This document shows, one piece after another, positions 51,288-57,598 of a stretch of 57,598 nt of DNA. The number at the start of each line of letters is the position of its first letter. The first letter of the stretch is position 1. Source of the DNA: an uncultured Rikenella sp. (GTDB taxonomy: Bacteria > Bacteroidota > Bacteroidia > Bacteroidales > Rikenellaceae); assembly GCF_910579375.1 (NCBI RefSeq), contig NZ_CAJTUJ010000002.1, positions 1-57,598 on the forward strand, given 5' to 3'. The notes under the pieces were generated by a model. The model was not told the DNA's origin. It saw only the letters and a program-made list of their open reading frames with translations, and did no database searches. The position numbers and the translations under genes were made by a program.

Positions 51288-52124
51288 CTATTCCACGCCC
51301 GCCATCGCCGGTAATTTTTCCCCATCGAGCAACACCCAATCGGCACAATCCCAAATCAACCGAATCGTCCGCTCCTGAAAACCCAACGAGTCGCTCAGCT
51401 CCTCCAGATTGATCAAATACGTTCTCTGCCTCTCATCTCTGGCAAAAATTTCCCAAAATCTTTTCAATTCCTCACCCTCCACGGATCTGCTCTCCGCCTG
51501 CCCGATCAGACTATCGCACCGGGTCCGGAAATCCGAAAAATAGGCATACACGCCCCTCTTCGGCCACCCGACTCCATCCAACCCGACACCTCCGCTAAAG
51601 CGTACGCCCCGCAACACAGCCTCTTCAAACGAGACGCCCTCCATACGATTGCTCTCTCCTCCTCGCGTCGCCTCGCCGACACCGAACACACAGTTCGCAA
51701 CCTCTCCCATAAAAACAACATCCCTAAAATACGACCACCCGAAATCCACTCCCTCGAAATCACAATTGACAAACCTACAATCAATAAACGTACACCGTCC
51801 AACCTCCCGCAGTTTCACCTCCTGAAACAGACAGTGTTCATACACGGATGGTTTCCGCCCGCTCCCCATGCCGAACTCCGCCAATCTCGTCCGCACAAAA
51901 TCGCACCACTCGAACCGACACCCATACGCATGCACCCCGGTTAAATCCGCCTCCGTAAAGTCGCATTCACTGAACGTCTTGTTCCGCCATCGTTCGCTCC
52001 GTCCCCCACGACTGAAATCAGCCCCTCGAAACTGACACACCATAACCGCATCAAAAGAACGACCGATTTTTACCTCTTTCCCCTCAAAATCTCCCATCCA
52101 TATCTTCTGACAATCCGACTTCAT
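51288..52124 (-). CDS. Pentapeptide-repeat protein
   Basis: A 278-residue soluble protein with a central array of A/C-D/N-F/L-x-x repeats, for example C-Q-F-R-G-A-D-F-S, C-D-F-T-E-A-D-L-T-G, C-R-F-V-N-C-D-F-E-G-V-D-F. Such repeats form a right-handed square beta-helix. The last 80 or so residues are not repetitive (W-E-I-F-A-R-D-E-R-Q-R-T-Y) and end in a helical region. No known partner; family members include gyrase-protecting proteins, but most have unknown roles. Convergent with dnaA. Confidence 0.82.
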   Translation of the reverse strand: MKSDCQKIWMGDFEGKEVKIGRSFDAVMVCQFRGADFSRGGRSERWRNKTFSECDFTEADLTGVHAYGCRFEWCDFVRTRLAEFGMGSGRKPSVYEHCLFQEVKLREVGRCTFIDCRFVNCDFEGVDFGWSYFRDVVFMGEVANCVFGVGEATRGGESNRMEGVSFEEAVLRGVRFSGGVGLDGVGWPKRGVYAYFSDFRTRCDSLIGQAESRSVEGEELKRFWEIFARDERQRTYLINLEELSDSLGFQERTIRLIWDCADWVLLDGEKLPAMAGVE

Positions 52125-52186
52125 ATTCCTTTCCGATATTTTTTATTTCTATCAAATTTCTCTTTTGGCACGAGGTTTGTAACTAA

Positions 52187-52357
52187 TCGGGTAACGCTTC
52201 AACTCACCGGTCTGGAAGAGCCAACACGACCTTCTCACCGATGGCAAGTAAGCACATATTACACTTCTTCATAGTAAAACACGATCGCGCCTGCGCAAGC
52301 AATCGCCGAATGTGTGGTACAATGAAAGCCAAAAGGGGATTCAAACATCCCCTTTTT
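52187..52357 (+). ncRNA. Candidate structured small RNA
   Basis: No protein fits this gap. A possible -7 box GAGGTTTG lies at 52172-52179, one mismatch to TAnnTTTG, with TTTC at 21 bp before it. The transcript would end at a terminator, AAAAGGGGAT...ATCCCCTTTT plus T run at 52331-52357. Inside are paired segments: CACAT (52254-52258)/ATGTG, CGAT/ATCG and GCGC/GCGC, in nested order. The size, about 170 nt, resembles 6S-like or other abundant small RNAs, but I do not recognise the family. It could instead be non-functional DNA with a terminator of unknown owner. Confidence 0.35.
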
Positions 52358-52403
52358 TATTTTTTTTAATCCTTCGATTATCCGTGTCTACCCGGATAGA
52401 ACC

Positions 52404-52747
52404 GTACCTTTCTTGAAAGAAAGGTACCCAAAGAACTTTTGCAGAGGTCGTCCCGTTGGGCCGACCACGGGTTATCTCCGCCTTGTTTCGTTGGGCTGGG
52501 ATTTTTCCGGTGGGCGCGCTTAAAGGTAGTTCGCTACATAATAGCGCGCCACACCGAGAAATCCAGCCCAACCTACCGGGCAGACACGGCCAGCGCATCC
52601 CGCAGGGATGCGCTCTGAAGTTTTTTTGGGTTCTTTTTGTTCACAACCGACGCTGCCAGCGAGAGCAATGCAAACGAAGTTTGCAAATTGCCGAGCGGCG
52701 AGGAGGAAAACGAGCGCAGCGAAGTTAAAAAGAACAGTACCCTCAAG
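52404..52747. repeat. Dispersed intergenic element, copy 2
   Basis: It starts with the hairpin GTACCTTTCTT/AAGAAAGGTAC. A long inverted repeat follows, from GTTGGGCTGGGATTTTTCC (from 52490) to GAAATCCAGCCCAAC (to about 52575) around GGCGCGC...GCGCGCC. Then come GCATCCCGCAGGGATGC and the string TTTTTGGGTTCTTTTT. The last string is split from its partner AAAAAGAACAGTACC by about 90 bp. The right half matches the start of the window (copy 1). It encodes no transposase and may be a non-autonomous element. Confidence 0.55.
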
Positions 52748-52770
52748 GGCAAGTACAGATAATCGAACGG

Positions 52771-54102
52771 TTACAGATAATAGACAAAGAAGCCCCACGG
52801 CGGGAGATAGAAATGCGAATGGCCGCGCAACTCCGCCAGCGAAGGAGAGCCCACCTGCCGGAACGAACCGTTGAAATCTTCATCGTAGACCTCGAAATCC
52901 GCGTGTTCCGCAGAAAGATTGAAGAGCCCCATCACAAGCGAATCCCCCACCCTTCGTTTGATCGACAAAACCCTGTTCAACAACGAATTATCCATCGCAT
53001 ACACATCTCCCCCCTCCATTCCGCCCCGCAAAGCCGCCTGAGAATGCCGCAAAGCATTCAACTCTTGATAGAAACCCGTCCACTCGCCTCCGAGAGCCGA
53101 CCAATCGATGCAATCCTTGTCGAAGAAAGCCAACTGCCGATCCGATCCCGCCTCCTGCCCGTTGTAGATAAGCGGCATGCCCGGCAACAGATAAGTCAGC
53201 GCCGCCATCATCCGCACCGCCCCCCCGAAGCGTTGAAATTCAGAGCCATTCCACGAATTTTCGTCGTGATTCGACGTAAACCGCATCCGCAAAGCTGCCG
53301 GCGAATACAGCTCCGCCTCGTATTGCAGCCTCCCCCGCAACGCCGACGCCGGTTCCGGCACCTTGCCCTGTGCGATATCCACCATCAGGTGGTGCACCTC
53401 CCACGAATAAGTCGCATCGAACGCCACCCGGTGAAACTCCGGCCCCTCCGCCTCCGCCAGCACGAACAACCCGCGCGACTGCGCATCCATAAACGCCTCC
53501 AGCTCAGGCACACACGCCTCCCAAAACGCCAACGGTTCGAGCATCGCCATATCCACCCGGAACCCATCGATCGCCGTCTCGCGCAGCCAAAACAGCATCG
53601 CCTCCGTCATCCCCCGCCGCATCGCCGGAGAGTCGTAGTCCAGCTGCGCAGTGTCCGTCCAGTCATACGGCGTAGCGATCTCCCCCGTCTCCGGATCGCG
53701 CTTGTACCACTCCGGATGCTCCGTCACCCACACCGCATCCCGCGACGTATGGTTCGGCACCCAGTCCAAAATGATCCGCATCCCCGCCTCGTGGATGGCC
53801 TCCACCAACGCCCGGAACTCCTCGAACGTCCCGAACTCCGGATTCACCGCACAATAATCCCGAATCGAGTAGTAACTGCCCAGCGTCCCCTTCCTCCGCT
53901 CCTCGCCGATCGGGTAGATCGGCATCAGCCACAAAATATCCACCCCGAGCGCCTGCAAGCGAGGCAGCTGTTCCCGCACCGCCGCAAAAGTCCCCTCCGG
54001 CGAGAACTGCCGCACGTTCAACTCATAAATCACCGCCCGCGAAGCCCACTCCGGATGCCGCTTGCATACCGGCGGCTGACAACGATACAACAACTGCCCC
54101 AT
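52771..54102 (-). CDS. GH13 family alpha-amylase-type glycoside hydrolase
   Basis: A 443-residue cytosolic (no signal peptide) TIM-barrel enzyme. The four GH13 regions are visible: I-L-D-W-V-P-N-H-T, D-G-F-R-V-D-M-A-M with the nucleophile Asp near residue 182, V-L-A-E-A-E-G with the acid Glu near 215, and F-T-S-N-H-D-E-N-S-W near 281. A short C-terminal beta-domain follows. It would split alpha-1,4 glucans or maltooligosaccharides inside the cell. It starts 1 bp past the GH65 stop and is the last gene of the maltose operon. Confidence 0.9.
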   Translation of the reverse strand: MGQLLYRCQPPVCKRHPEWASRAVIYELNVRQFSPEGTFAAVREQLPRLQALGVDILWLMPIYPIGEERRKGTLGSYYSIRDYCAVNPEFGTFEEFRALVEAIHEAGMRIILDWVPNHTSRDAVWVTEHPEWYKRDPETGEIATPYDWTDTAQLDYDSPAMRRGMTEAMLFWLRETAIDGFRVDMAMLEPLAFWEACVPELEAFMDAQSRGLFVLAEAEGPEFHRVAFDATYSWEVHHLMVDIAQGKVPEPASALRGRLQYEAELYSPAALRMRFTSNHDENSWNGSEFQRFGGAVRMMAALTYLLPGMPLIYNGQEAGSDRQLAFFDKDCIDWSALGGEWTGFYQELNALRHSQAALRGGMEGGDVYAMDNSLLNRVLSIKRRVGDSLVMGLFNLSAEHADFEVYDEDFNGSFRQVGSPSLAELRGHSHFYLPPWGFFVYYL

Positions 54103-54103
54103 T

Positions 54104-56425
54104 CTATCCGATTTTTACAATAATTCGTTCATGCCCCACCTTATACAAATCCCCACCGATCACCACCTCCGCCTCCCCGCCATTTTCCGAAGAGACCGCC
54201 ACCTCGCCCGCCGCCACGCGAATCGAGAGAATCGCCCCCCGATAGTGTAGCCGAAACGCCAGCGAGCTCCACCCCTCCGGCAACCGAGGCGCAATATGCA
54301 ACTTTCCGTCCAGCCCGATCCTCACGCCGCCGAAACCCTCGATCACCGAGAGCCACGACCCCGCCATGCTCGTAATGTGCAGTCCTTCATGCACCTCGCG
54401 GTTGTAGTCGTCCAAATCCAAACGCGCCGTCCGGAGGTACAGCTCATACGCCTTTTCCGCCCGCCCCGTCAACGAAGCCAGGATCGAGTGCACGCACGGC
54501 GACAGTGACGATTCGTGCACCGTCCGCGGCTCGTAAAAGTCGAAATTCCGCGCAATGACATCCCTGTCGAAAAACTCCTGAAAGAAATACAACCCCTGAA
54601 GCACATCCGCCTGCTTGATGAAACAGCTCCTCAGAATCCGATCCCACGACCAGTGCTGGTTGATCGGACGTTCGCTCACAGGAATATCCTCCGCCATCAC
54701 CTGCTCCTTGTCCATATAGCCCTCCTGTTGCAGGAATATCCCCTCCTTATCCACCGGCGATTCCGGCCATACCGGCAAAAACATCCCCTCCGCCACCTCC
54801 GCCCACCGCGCCAACTCGACCGCCGAAACCGCCGCCGCCCGGTGTTTCGGATCACGGGACGCGACATACCCCACCGCATCAATCGCATATTTCAGGCACC
54901 ACGCCGCCAAGTAGTTGGTATACCAGTTGTTGTTGACATTATTCTCATACTCGTTCGGCCCCGTCACCCCCAGAATCACGAACCTCCCTTTCGGTTCCGA
55001 CCACGTAGCCCGCTGGGCCCAGAACCGCGCAATCCCAATCAAAACTTCCGCCCCGCCCTCGAAAAGATAGTCCTGCCGCCCCGTATAGCGACAGAAATTG
55101 TAGATCGCATAGGCAATCGCCCCGTTCCGGTGAATCTCCTCGAAGGTGATCTCCCACTCGTTGTGACACTCCTCGCCCGTCATCGTCACCATCGGATAGA
55201 GCGCCGCCCCGCCCGAAAATCCCAGCTTGCGGGCATTCTCGATCGCCTGCGGCAGCTGTTTGTAGCGATACAGAAGCAGCTGTCGCGCCACCTCCTCGCC
55301 GCACGTCGCCAGGTAGAACGGCAGACAGTACGCCTCCGTATCCCAATAGGTACTCCCGCCGTACTTCTCGCCCGTAAACCCTTTCGGCCCCACGTTCAAG
55401 CGGCTGTCCCGCCCCGTATAGGTCTGAAGCAGCTGGAAAATGCAAAACCGGATTCCCTGTTGCGCCCGCTCGTCGCCGCCGATCACCACATCGCACCCCT
55501 CCCACCGTTCCGCCCAAGCCGCCTCGTGCGCCATCAAAACCGCCTCAAACCCCTGTTCAAGAGCCCGTTGCGCCACTCCGCACGCCACATCGGCCAGTTC
55601 CCCCGCCGGATGATTGAGCGAAGAAACCACCCCCACAAACTTCTCAATGATAACAGATTGCCCCGCCGACAAAACCGCTTCAAAACGCTCCGCCACCCGC
55701 TCTCCCGCCGACAAATTTTCGCCGCTCAGCCTCCGATCCGCACAAGAGACCGCCACCCGCTGCCCCCAACACACCTCGAATCCCGTCTTCCGCGTCCGCA
55801 TCGTCAACGCACGAGCGTCCCGATCCAAAGACGAGAGTTCCCAGAATTTTTCGTCGTAGTTGGCATCCTCGTTCCGCACATCGCCCTCGACAAACACCGT
55901 CGCCGCCACCTCCACATCATCCCCCGACAGCAATGTCAGTTTATAAGATACCGCCCCCAACTCCGGTTCCGACATCGAGACGAGCCTCCTCGCCTCCACC
56001 GCCACCCGCACGCCGCTCTTCGGCAGCACCACCGTAAACTCCCGCGTCAACAGCCCCCGCCGCATATCCAGTTCGCGCCGAAAATCGCCGACCACCGCCC
56101 CCGGAGCCGCCAAATCCAGCCGCTCGCCACCTATATATAGATCCACTCCCGGCCAGAACGCCGAGTTGAGCACCTTGGCAAAGTACTCCGGATAGCCGTT
56201 CTTCCACCACCCCACCCGCGTCTTATCCGGATAGTACACCCCGCCGATATAGTTCCCCTGCAAGGACTCTCCGCTGAAAAACTCCTCGAAATTGGCCCGT
56301 CCGCCCATCGCCCCGTTCCCCACGCTGAAAAGACTCTCCGACGCCCGACACGCCCGCCCGTCGGCGGCGTCGAACCCTGTCTCGACGATCCGCCACGGAT
56401 CAATTTCCAATCTGCGCTCTCCCAT
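54104..56425 (-). CDS. GH65 family maltose phosphorylase-type enzyme
   Basis: A 773-residue cytosolic phosphorylase. It would convert maltose and phosphate to glucose and beta-glucose 1-phosphate. The catalytic region is G-V-T-G-P-N-E-Y-E-N-N-V-N-N-N-W with the general acid Glu near residue 490. Other family strings are N-G-A-M-G-G-R-A near residue 37 and Y-G-G-S-T-Y-W-D-T-E-A. GH65 also includes kojibiose and trehalose phosphorylases, so the disaccharide is not certain; the adjacent GH13 hydrolase favours maltose. The start overlaps the pgmB stop by 1 nt (TAATG). Confidence 0.9.
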   Translation of the reverse strand: MGERRLEIDPWRIVETGFDAADGRACRASESLFSVGNGAMGGRANFEEFFSGESLQGNYIGGVYYPDKTRVGWWKNGYPEYFAKVLNSAFWPGVDLYIGGERLDLAAPGAVVGDFRRELDMRRGLLTREFTVVLPKSGVRVAVEARRLVSMSEPELGAVSYKLTLLSGDDVEVAATVFVEGDVRNEDANYDEKFWELSSLDRDARALTMRTRKTGFEVCWGQRVAVSCADRRLSGENLSAGERVAERFEAVLSAGQSVIIEKFVGVVSSLNHPAGELADVACGVAQRALEQGFEAVLMAHEAAWAERWEGCDVVIGGDERAQQGIRFCIFQLLQTYTGRDSRLNVGPKGFTGEKYGGSTYWDTEAYCLPFYLATCGEEVARQLLLYRYKQLPQAIENARKLGFSGGAALYPMVTMTGEECHNEWEITFEEIHRNGAIAYAIYNFCRYTGRQDYLFEGGAEVLIGIARFWAQRATWSEPKGRFVILGVTGPNEYENNVNNNWYTNYLAAWCLKYAIDAVGYVASRDPKHRAAAVSAVELARWAEVAEGMFLPVWPESPVDKEGIFLQQEGYMDKEQVMAEDIPVSERPINQHWSWDRILRSCFIKQADVLQGLYFFQEFFDRDVIARNFDFYEPRTVHESSLSPCVHSILASLTGRAEKAYELYLRTARLDLDDYNREVHEGLHITSMAGSWLSVIEGFGGVRIGLDGKLHIAPRLPEGWSSLAFRLHYRGAILSIRVAAGEVAVSSENGGEAEVVIGGDLYKVGHERIIVKIG

Positions 56426-57102
56426 TACCGTAACGTATTAATCTGATTTTTAATATCCTCCCACGAAATCCCCGCAAATCCCGGCACCACTCGATCGGCC
56501 CCGCGCAAAATTTCCGGCGAGCCGATCCCGACACAGTGCATCCCTCCCGCACGCGCCGCCTCGATCCCCGCCTCGGCATCCTCAAATACGACGCACTCCG
56601 CCGGCAGAATACCGCCCCCGAGCATCGAAGCGCAGGTCAGAAAGACCTCCGGATCGGGTTTCGTCCGCTGCACCATCGTCCCGTCCACCACCGCATCGAA
56701 CAGCGCTCCGATCTTCAGCCGATCGAGTATGATGACTGTATTTTTGCTGGCCGACCCCAAGGCCGTCCGCACTCCGTCCGCCCGCACCTGCTCCAGAAAA
56801 GAGAGCACGCCGGGCAAGATTTCCCGCGGTGTCATCCGCGAGATATATTCCACATACCATCCGTTTTTTCTCGCCGCCATCTCCTCTTTCCTGGCCTCGG
56901 AGAAAGCATCGGGCCCGAAACCGCCCACCTCCAACAGAATATCGAGCGACCGCATCCGACTGACCCCCTTGAGCCGTTCATTATCCGCCTCGATGAAGTC
57001 GAAGCCCAGCTCCTCGGCCAGCCGCCGCCAGGCGAAATAATGGTATTTCGCCGTATCGACGATCACACCGTCCAGATCGAAAATCGCTCCTCGTATGTTC
57101 AT
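56425..57102 (-). CDS. pgmB: Beta-phosphoglucomutase (HAD family)
   Basis: A 225-residue HAD-superfamily enzyme that turns beta-glucose 1-phosphate into glucose 6-phosphate. Motif I is F-D-L-D-G-V-I-V-D near residue 8, followed by K-G-V-S-R-M-R-S-L, the PgmB substrate loop. Motif II is A-L-G-S-A-S-K-N and motif III includes K-P-D-P-E-V-F and V-F-E-D-A-E-A-G. First gene of a three-gene operon (pgmB, GH65, GH13) that forms a complete phosphorolytic maltose route. Confidence 0.93.
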   Translation of the reverse strand: MNIRGAIFDLDGVIVDTAKYHYFAWRRLAEELGFDFIEADNERLKGVSRMRSLDILLEVGGFGPDAFSEARKEEMAARKNGWYVEYISRMTPREILPGVLSFLEQVRADGVRTALGSASKNTVIILDRLKIGALFDAVVDGTMVQRTKPDPEVFLTCASMLGGGILPAECVVFEDAEAGIEAARAGGMHCVGIGSPEILRGADRVVPGFAGISWEDIKNQINTLR

Positions 57103-57130
57103 ATTCGGTTGTTCTGAATCTCCCTTGGGT

Positions 57131-57138
57131 CAAATATA
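57131..57138 (-). promoter_or_regulatory. -7 promoter box for the pgmB operon
   Basis: Minus-strand TATATTTG, exact TAnnTTTG, 28 bp before the pgmB start. Confidence 0.6.
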
Positions 57139-57172
57139 GGAATTTTTAGACGGAATCTCACCTCCCCAGTCC

Positions 57173-57370
57173 GCCCCGGGCTTCCGCGATTCGGGTTATC
57201 GCGGTACGGGCGGCGGGGCGCTGTATAGTGTCTGCGAAAGCGGTTACAGTTGGTCTTCGGGGGTCAACGACATCGGGGGCATGTACTTGTATTTCGGTGT
57301 GAATGCGCTCTCTCCCGGCCACGCGTTCAATCGCGGTTTCGGTTTCCAGTTGCGTTGCCTCTCGGAATAA
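57173..57370 (+). repeat. Silent FISUMP-like C-terminal cassette 10
   Basis: Sixty-five codons plus TAA, the longest copy. It begins A-P-G-F-R-D-S-G-Y-R-G-T-G-G-G-A-L and ends F-G-F-Q-L-R-C-L-S-E; the centre reads S-G-Y-S-W-S-S-G-V-N-D-I-G-G-M-Y-L-Y-F. Both anchors are intact. It points away from the pgmB start and is followed by the hairpin at 57376 and cassette 11. Confidence 0.83.
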
Positions 57371-57375
57371 ACGGA

Positions 57376-57410
57376 CGCCCATAGGGCGTTTTACTGGCTG
57401 TGTCTACCCT
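57376..57410 (+). terminator. Hairpin and flank element after cassette 10
   Basis: The perfect hairpin CGCCC-ATA-GGGCG (57376-57388) is followed by TTTT, a small intrinsic terminator shape. ACTGGCTGTGTCTACCCT follows, a diverged reverse copy of GGGTAGAGGCTGCCA. The same combination occurs in the opposite orientation between cassettes 1 and 2. Confidence 0.55.
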
Positions 57411-57479
57411 ATAATGGGAAACGAGGCAGGCCGATTGTTTGGGGTAGAGGCGATTAGCTTTCGAGTGCCGAGCGGCACT

Positions 57480-57598
57480 GCCCCGGGCTACCGCAGCCTC
57501 GCCTCGGGCACACCGGGCGGGGTCGGAAATGTCGGCTACAACTGGTCGTCCATGGTCAGCGGGATCTACGGGCGTTTCTTGTGGTTCACCGCACAAGA
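57480..57598 (+). repeat. Silent FISUMP-like C-terminal cassette 11 (cut by window end)
   Basis: The first 39 codons are visible, from A-P-G-Y-R-S-L-A-S-G-T-P-G-G to G-I-Y-G-R-F-L-W-F-T-A-Q; the centre reads V-G-Y-N-W-S-S-M-V-S-G. The start anchor GCCCCGGGCTACCGC is intact. The window ends before the terminal R-C-L-S-E. It lies 109 bp behind cassette 10 in the same direction. Confidence 0.78.

Noticed and set aside
10763..57598. Integron-type gene cassettes
   Set aside because: Units have no start codon, no attC-like inverted core sites, lie on both strands at scattered loci, and no integrase gene is seen.

Overview
The window looks like a chromosomal segment from a GC-rich member of the Bacteroidales, most likely Rikenellaceae and close to Alistipes (inference from gene content, not tested by a search). 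Pointers are several promoters of the Bacteroidetes form TAnnTTTG, a serA-DUF1015 pair, a four-gene ferredoxin-dependent 2-oxoacid oxidoreductase operon, a NagB/PIG-L fusion, bifunctional RibBA and RelA/SpoT, and the overall style of the intergenic DNA. Almost all genes are core housekeeping genes. I see no prophage, insertion sequence, integrase or CRISPR array.

Layout. 1-5.3 kb: a dispersed repeat, serA, DUF1015, then korD-vorB-korB-korC. 5.3-7.4 kb (minus): DUF4405 membrane protein, a tiny membrane peptide, ZupT, PurE. 7.4-9.7 kb (plus): Hpt, QueE, an inositol-monophosphatase-family phosphatase, tRNA-Pro(UGG) and a strong terminator. 9.7-17.2 kb: secreted EEP hydrolase, MntP, GNAT, YjbQ, a metal-binding HMA protein, CopA, a DNA glycosylase, RluB. 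17.2-25.1 kb: PatB/MalY, a secreted phosphodiesterase, a MacB-type permease, the NagB-like/PIG-L fusion, Ddl. 25.2-29.5 kb: a nitronate-monooxygenase-like flavoprotein, ThiL, ThiD, FtsB/DivIC, NagA. 29.6-37.7 kb: a membrane protein, Fmt, RibBA, an LptF/G permease, a broken alpha/beta hydrolase, a START-like protein, an AT-rich island with an XRE regulator, a HIT protein. 37.7-49.3 kb: RelA/SpoT, two related secreted proteins, RecA, Bcp, an SDR, an MBL hydrolase, a phosphohexomutase. 49.3-57.1 kb: DnaA, a pentapeptide-repeat protein, a candidate structured RNA, a second copy of the dispersed repeat, and a maltose phosphorolysis operon (pgmB, GH65, GH13).

The outstanding feature is a set of eleven short protein-coding fragments (10.76, 11.00, 12.98, 31.03, 31.24, 42.14, 43.28, 44.80, 46.39, 57.17 and 57.48 kb) in the gaps between unrelated genes, on both strands. 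Each is a 60-65 codon reading frame without its own start codon or ribosome binding site. All begin at a nearly invariant block (GCCCCGGGCTTCCGC, reading A-P-G-F/Y-R) and, where complete, end in a nearly invariant block and stop (TTGCGTTGCCTCTCGGAATA, reading L-R-C-L-S-E-stop). About 140 bp in between is highly variable but keeps one pattern (G-Y-S-W-S-S ... G-V-x-L-x-F ... L-x-P-S ... R-x-x-G-F-Q-L-R-C-L-S-E). This resembles the C-terminal end of FISUMP / Fib_succ_major (C-type-lectin-like) surface domains. Similarity stops abruptly outside the two blocks. My interpretation is a dispersed library of silent C-terminal cassettes feeding one or more expressed surface-protein genes elsewhere on the chromosome by recombination at the two anchors. 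No complete acceptor gene and no dedicated recombinase are visible in the window, so the mechanism is a hypothesis.
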